Shown: one piece after another, positions 6,024-8,278 of the stretch
How the letters are laid out: each line of letters opens with the position of its first letter
How positions within the stretch are numbered: the stretch's first letter is position 1
Assembly (NCBI GenBank): GCA_026989045.1
Contig: JALSJY010000242.1
Span: 1-8,278, forward strand
DNA from: Hyphomicrobiales bacterium
GTDB taxonomy: Bacteria > Pseudomonadota > Alphaproteobacteria > Rhizobiales > Devosiaceae
DNA: 8,278 bases
Reading direction: 5' to 3'
Notes under the pieces: generated by a model
What the model saw: the letters and a program-made list of their open reading frames with translations, nothing else
Told to the model about the DNA's origin: nothing
The model's database searches: none
Program-made: the position numbers and the translations under genes

Positions 6024-6592
6024 ATGACACTCAAACTCTTGTTGCTCCCGCTCCAAAGGGTATTATCGATCCAAATACTGGCAAGTTAATTGGTGCTAAT
6101 GATAAATTTTTTACCAATATTGATGATGAATTAGCTGATAAAGGCTTTTTGGTTACTTCCACTGATGAACTTATCAACTGGGCACGTACAGGCTCACTTA
6201 TGTGGATGTCTTTTGGTCTAGCGTGTTGCGCTGTTGAAATGATGCAACTGGCTATGCCGCGTTATGATTGTGAAAGATTTGGCTTTGCCCCGCGTGGCTC
6301 GCCTCGTCAATCTGATGTGATGATTGTTGCTGGCACTCTTACCAATAAGATGGCGCCAGCTTTGCGTAAAGTTTATGACCAGATGCCAGAGCCGCGTTAT
6401 GTAATTTCTATGGGTTCATGCGCTAATGGCGGCGGCTATTATCATTATTCTTATTCTGTGGTGCGTGGTTGTGATCGTATTTTACCTGTTGATATTTATG
6501 TTCCAGGTTGCCCCCCAACTGCTGAGGCTCTTTTATATGGCGTTTTAATGTTGCAAAAGAAAATCCGCCGCACTGGAACGATTGAGAGATAG
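6014..6592 (+). CDS. nuoB: NADH-quinone oxidoreductase subunit B
   Basis: 192 residues. NuoB (PSST-type) is the peripheral-arm subunit carrying iron-sulfur cluster N2, the last cluster before quinone. The expected ligands are present: Cys71-Cys72 in FGLACCAVEMM, Cys136 in SMGSCANGGGYYHYSY, and Cys166 in VPGCPPTAEALLYG. The PRYDCERFGF and GSPRQSDVMIVAGT segments are also typical of the family. The first 40 or so residues form the variable alphaproteobacterial extension with GIIDPNTGKLIGAND. Translation starts at ATG 6014 inside the end of nuoA, with AAGGAG at 6001-6006 seven nt upstream. All key residues are intact. It works directly with NuoD at the quinone pocket. Confidence 0.98.
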   Translation: MGLNDTQTLVAPAPKGIIDPNTGKLIGANDKFFTNIDDELADKGFLVTSTDELINWARTGSLMWMSFGLACCAVEMMQLAMPRYDCERFGFAPRGSPRQSDVMIVAGTLTNKMAPALRKVYDQMPEPRYVISMGSCANGGGYYHYSYSVVRGCDRILPVDIYVPGCPPTAEALLYGVLMLQKKIRRTGTIER

Positions 6593-6594
6593 TA

Positions 6595-7197
6595 ATGAGT
6601 GAAGTTCTGAAAGATTTAGGTGAGCATATAGCAGCTAAGATGCCTCAAGCTCTTAATGGCTTCTCTGTTGCCTTTGGTGAATTAGAGCTTAGCGCGAAGC
6701 GCGAAGAAATTTTAACTTTATTGCAGTTTTTGCATGATGATACACAATGTCTTTTTATCAATTTAACTGATCTTGCAGGGGTTGATTATCCAGGCAGGGA
6801 TCAACGCTTTGAGGTTGTTTATCATCTTCTTAGTCCAGTGAGAAACAATAGAGTTAGGATAAAAATCTTAACCGATGAAGAAACTCTTGTCCCCTCGGCT
6901 ACTGATATTTTCCCAGGCGCTGATTGGTATGAGCGCGAAGCCTATGATATGTTTGGTATTTTATTCTCTGGTCACCCAGATTTACGTCGCCTTCTTACAG
7001 ATTACGGCTTTGATGGCTATCCTTTGCGCAAAGATTTCCCAGTCAGCGGTTATGTTGAATTACGTTATGACGAAGAGCAAAAAAATGTTGTTTATGAGCC
7101 AGTGAAATTAACGCAAGAATTTCGCACCTTTGATAATCTCTCACCATGGGAGGGCACAGATTATGTTCTTCGTGGTGATGAAAAAGCGAAAAGTTGA
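6595..7197 (+). CDS. nuoC: NADH-quinone oxidoreductase subunit C
   Basis: 200 residues, matching the stand-alone 30-kDa subunit of complex I. The family signature is complete at about 113-150: EREAYDMFGILFSGHPDLRR, then LLTDYGF and GYPLRKDFP. The N-terminal part has the expected mixed alpha/beta fold with LTDLAGVDYP and FEVVYHLLS. The subunit has no cofactor and packs against NuoD and NuoB in the peripheral arm. The gene starts 2 nt after the nuoB stop, with GAGAG at 6584-6588 as a modest binding site. It is separate from nuoD, unlike the fused nuoCD of E. coli. Confidence 0.97.
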   Translation: MSEVLKDLGEHIAAKMPQALNGFSVAFGELELSAKREEILTLLQFLHDDTQCLFINLTDLAGVDYPGRDQRFEVVYHLLSPVRNNRVRIKILTDEETLVPSATDIFPGADWYEREAYDMFGILFSGHPDLRRLLTDYGFDGYPLRKDFPVSGYVELRYDEEQKNVVYEPVKLTQEFRTFDNLSPWEGTDYVLRGDEKAKS

Positions 7198-7206
7198 GGG
7201 CTGGTA

Positions 7207-8278
7207 ATGGCTGAAGCACAAATTCGCAACTTTAACATTAACTTTGGACCACAACACCCTGCAGCGCATGGTGTTTTACGTATGGTGCTAGAGCTTGATG
7301 GAGAGGTTGTAGAGCGGGTAGATCCACATATTGGCCTGTTGCACCGCGGCACAGAAAAGCTAATTGAGCAGAAGACTTATCTGCAGGCTGTGCCATATTT
7401 TGATCGCCTTGATTATGTTGCGCCAATGAACCAAGAGCATGCCTATGCTTTGGCAGTAGAGAAATTACTAGATATTAAAGTGCCAATGCGTGGCCAGTTA
7501 ATTAGAATTCTTTATTCTGAAATTGGTCGTATCCTCTCGCATATGCTTAATATTACCACACAAGCGCTTGATGTTGGCGCTCTTACGCCACCTGTTTGGG
7601 GCTTTGAAGAACGCGAAAAGCTGATGGTGTTTTATGAGAGAGCTTGTGGCTCTCGCATGCATGCTGCTTATGTTCGTCCCGGCGGAGTGCATCAGGATTT
7701 ACCGCAAGATTTAATTGATGATATTGAGGCTTTTTGTGATCCTTTCTTAAAAGTTTGCGATGATATTGAAACATTGCTAACGGGCAATCGTATTTTTAAA
7801 CAACGTAATGTTGATATTGGAACTGTTTCATTAGCAGATGCGTGGAAATGGGGATTTTCTGGCGTGATGGTGCGTGGTTCTGGCGCTAAATGGGATTTGC
7901 GCAAAAACCAGCCTTATGAATGTTATGACAAGTTTGATTTTGATGTTCCAGTTGGTAAAAATGGTGATAATTATGATCGTTATCTCATTCGCATGGAAGA
8001 AATGCGCCAATCTGTTAAAATAATGCGCCAGTGTATCACTATGATGAATAGCTCTGAGGGTAAAACAGCAGTTTCATCAATGGATGGAAAAATTGTGCCG
8101 CCAAAACGCCAAGATATGAAACAATCGATGGAATCACTAATCCATCACTTCAAATTATTTTCTGAAGGTTATAAAGTGCCAAAAGGTGAGGTTTATGTCG
8201 CCGTTGAAGCACCAAAAGGGGAGTTTGGAGTTTATCTTATTTCAGATGGTTCAAACAAACCCTATCGCTGTAAAGTAA
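7207..8278 (+). CDS. nuoD: NADH-quinone oxidoreductase subunit D, 3'-truncated by the window edge
   Basis: The frame is open from ATG 7207 to the edge, 357 codons, against roughly 390-400 for the complete family; it stops within PYRCKV, so only the C-terminal tail is missing. NuoD is the 49-kDa subunit that, with NuoB, forms the quinone reduction site. The start MAEAQIRNFNINFGPQHPAA is followed by HGVLR. His21 and Tyr70 (DRLDY) correspond by spacing to the two quinone-binding residues of the mitochondrial subunit. Further family motifs are GLLHRGTEKLIE, SEIGRILSHMLN, AYVRPGGV, LLTGNRIFKQR and VRGSGAKWDLRK. The gene starts 9 nt after the nuoC stop with GAGGG at 7196-7200 as binding site. I found no frameshift in the visible part. 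Confidence 0.98.
   Translation, partial: MAEAQIRNFNINFGPQHPAAHGVLRMVLELDGEVVERVDPHIGLLHRGTEKLIEQKTYLQAVPYFDRLDYVAPMNQEHAYALAVEKLLDIKVPMRGQLIRILYSEIGRILSHMLNITTQALDVGALTPPVWGFEEREKLMVFYERACGSRMHAAYVRPGGVHQDLPQDLIDDIEAFCDPFLKVCDDIETLLTGNRIFKQRNVDIGTVSLADAWKWGFSGVMVRGSGAKWDLRKNQPYECYDKFDFDVPVGKNGDNYDRYLIRMEEMRQSVKIMRQCITMMNSSEGKTAVSSMDGKIVPPKRQDMKQSMESLIHHFKLFSEGYKVPKGEVYVAVEAPKGEFGVYLISDGSNKPYRCKV

Overview
This is an 8.3 kb stretch of a fairly AT-rich alphaproteobacterial chromosome, probably from the Hyphomicrobiales (Rhizobiales). The placement rests on three things: the close fit of NuoA-NuoD to the alphaproteobacterial forms, with separate nuoC and nuoD; the CTTGAC type of -35 box ahead of both tRNA genes; and TadG-like von Willebrand A (vWA) proteins of the kind common in this class. 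I cannot name the genus. All genes I accept are on the + strand.

Layout. (1) Positions 3-791 hold the 3' part of a conserved uncharacterised gene that begins outside the window, followed by about 300 bp without a convincing gene. (2) Positions 1091-4674 are a tandem duplication of a two-gene unit. Each unit has a membrane-anchored TadG-like vWA protein with a cysteine-rich insert, then a promoter and a tRNA-Asp(GTC) gene. The two tRNAs and their immediate 3' flanks are identical over 107 nt, while the two protein genes have diverged. (3) Positions 4675-4953 are noncoding with small inverted repeats. (4) Positions 4954-5457 encode a small secreted, glycine-rich protein, probably an outer-membrane beta-barrel, closed by a rho-independent terminator. 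(5) The leader at 5513-5657 carries a 20-bp-period direct repeat and a perfect 17-bp palindrome. (6) From 5658 to the window edge lies the start of the respiratory complex I operon, nuoA-nuoB-nuoC-nuoD, tightly packed and cut inside nuoD.

How it works together. The nuo genes encode one membrane subunit and three of the quinone-proximal peripheral-arm subunits of NADH:quinone oxidoreductase. The vWA proteins and the barrel protein point to the cell envelope. No other tad/flp pilus gene is present, so the vWA pair looks like a stand-alone surface module rather than part of a pilus operon.

The most interesting part is the vWA/tRNA-Asp duplication. The upstream copy starts at TTG instead of ATG, has Phe in place of Gly in its metal-site loop, and has lost two cysteines that the downstream copy keeps. 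The six-cysteine insert is nevertheless strongly preserved in both. I see no CRISPR array, transposase, integrase or toxin-antitoxin pair.
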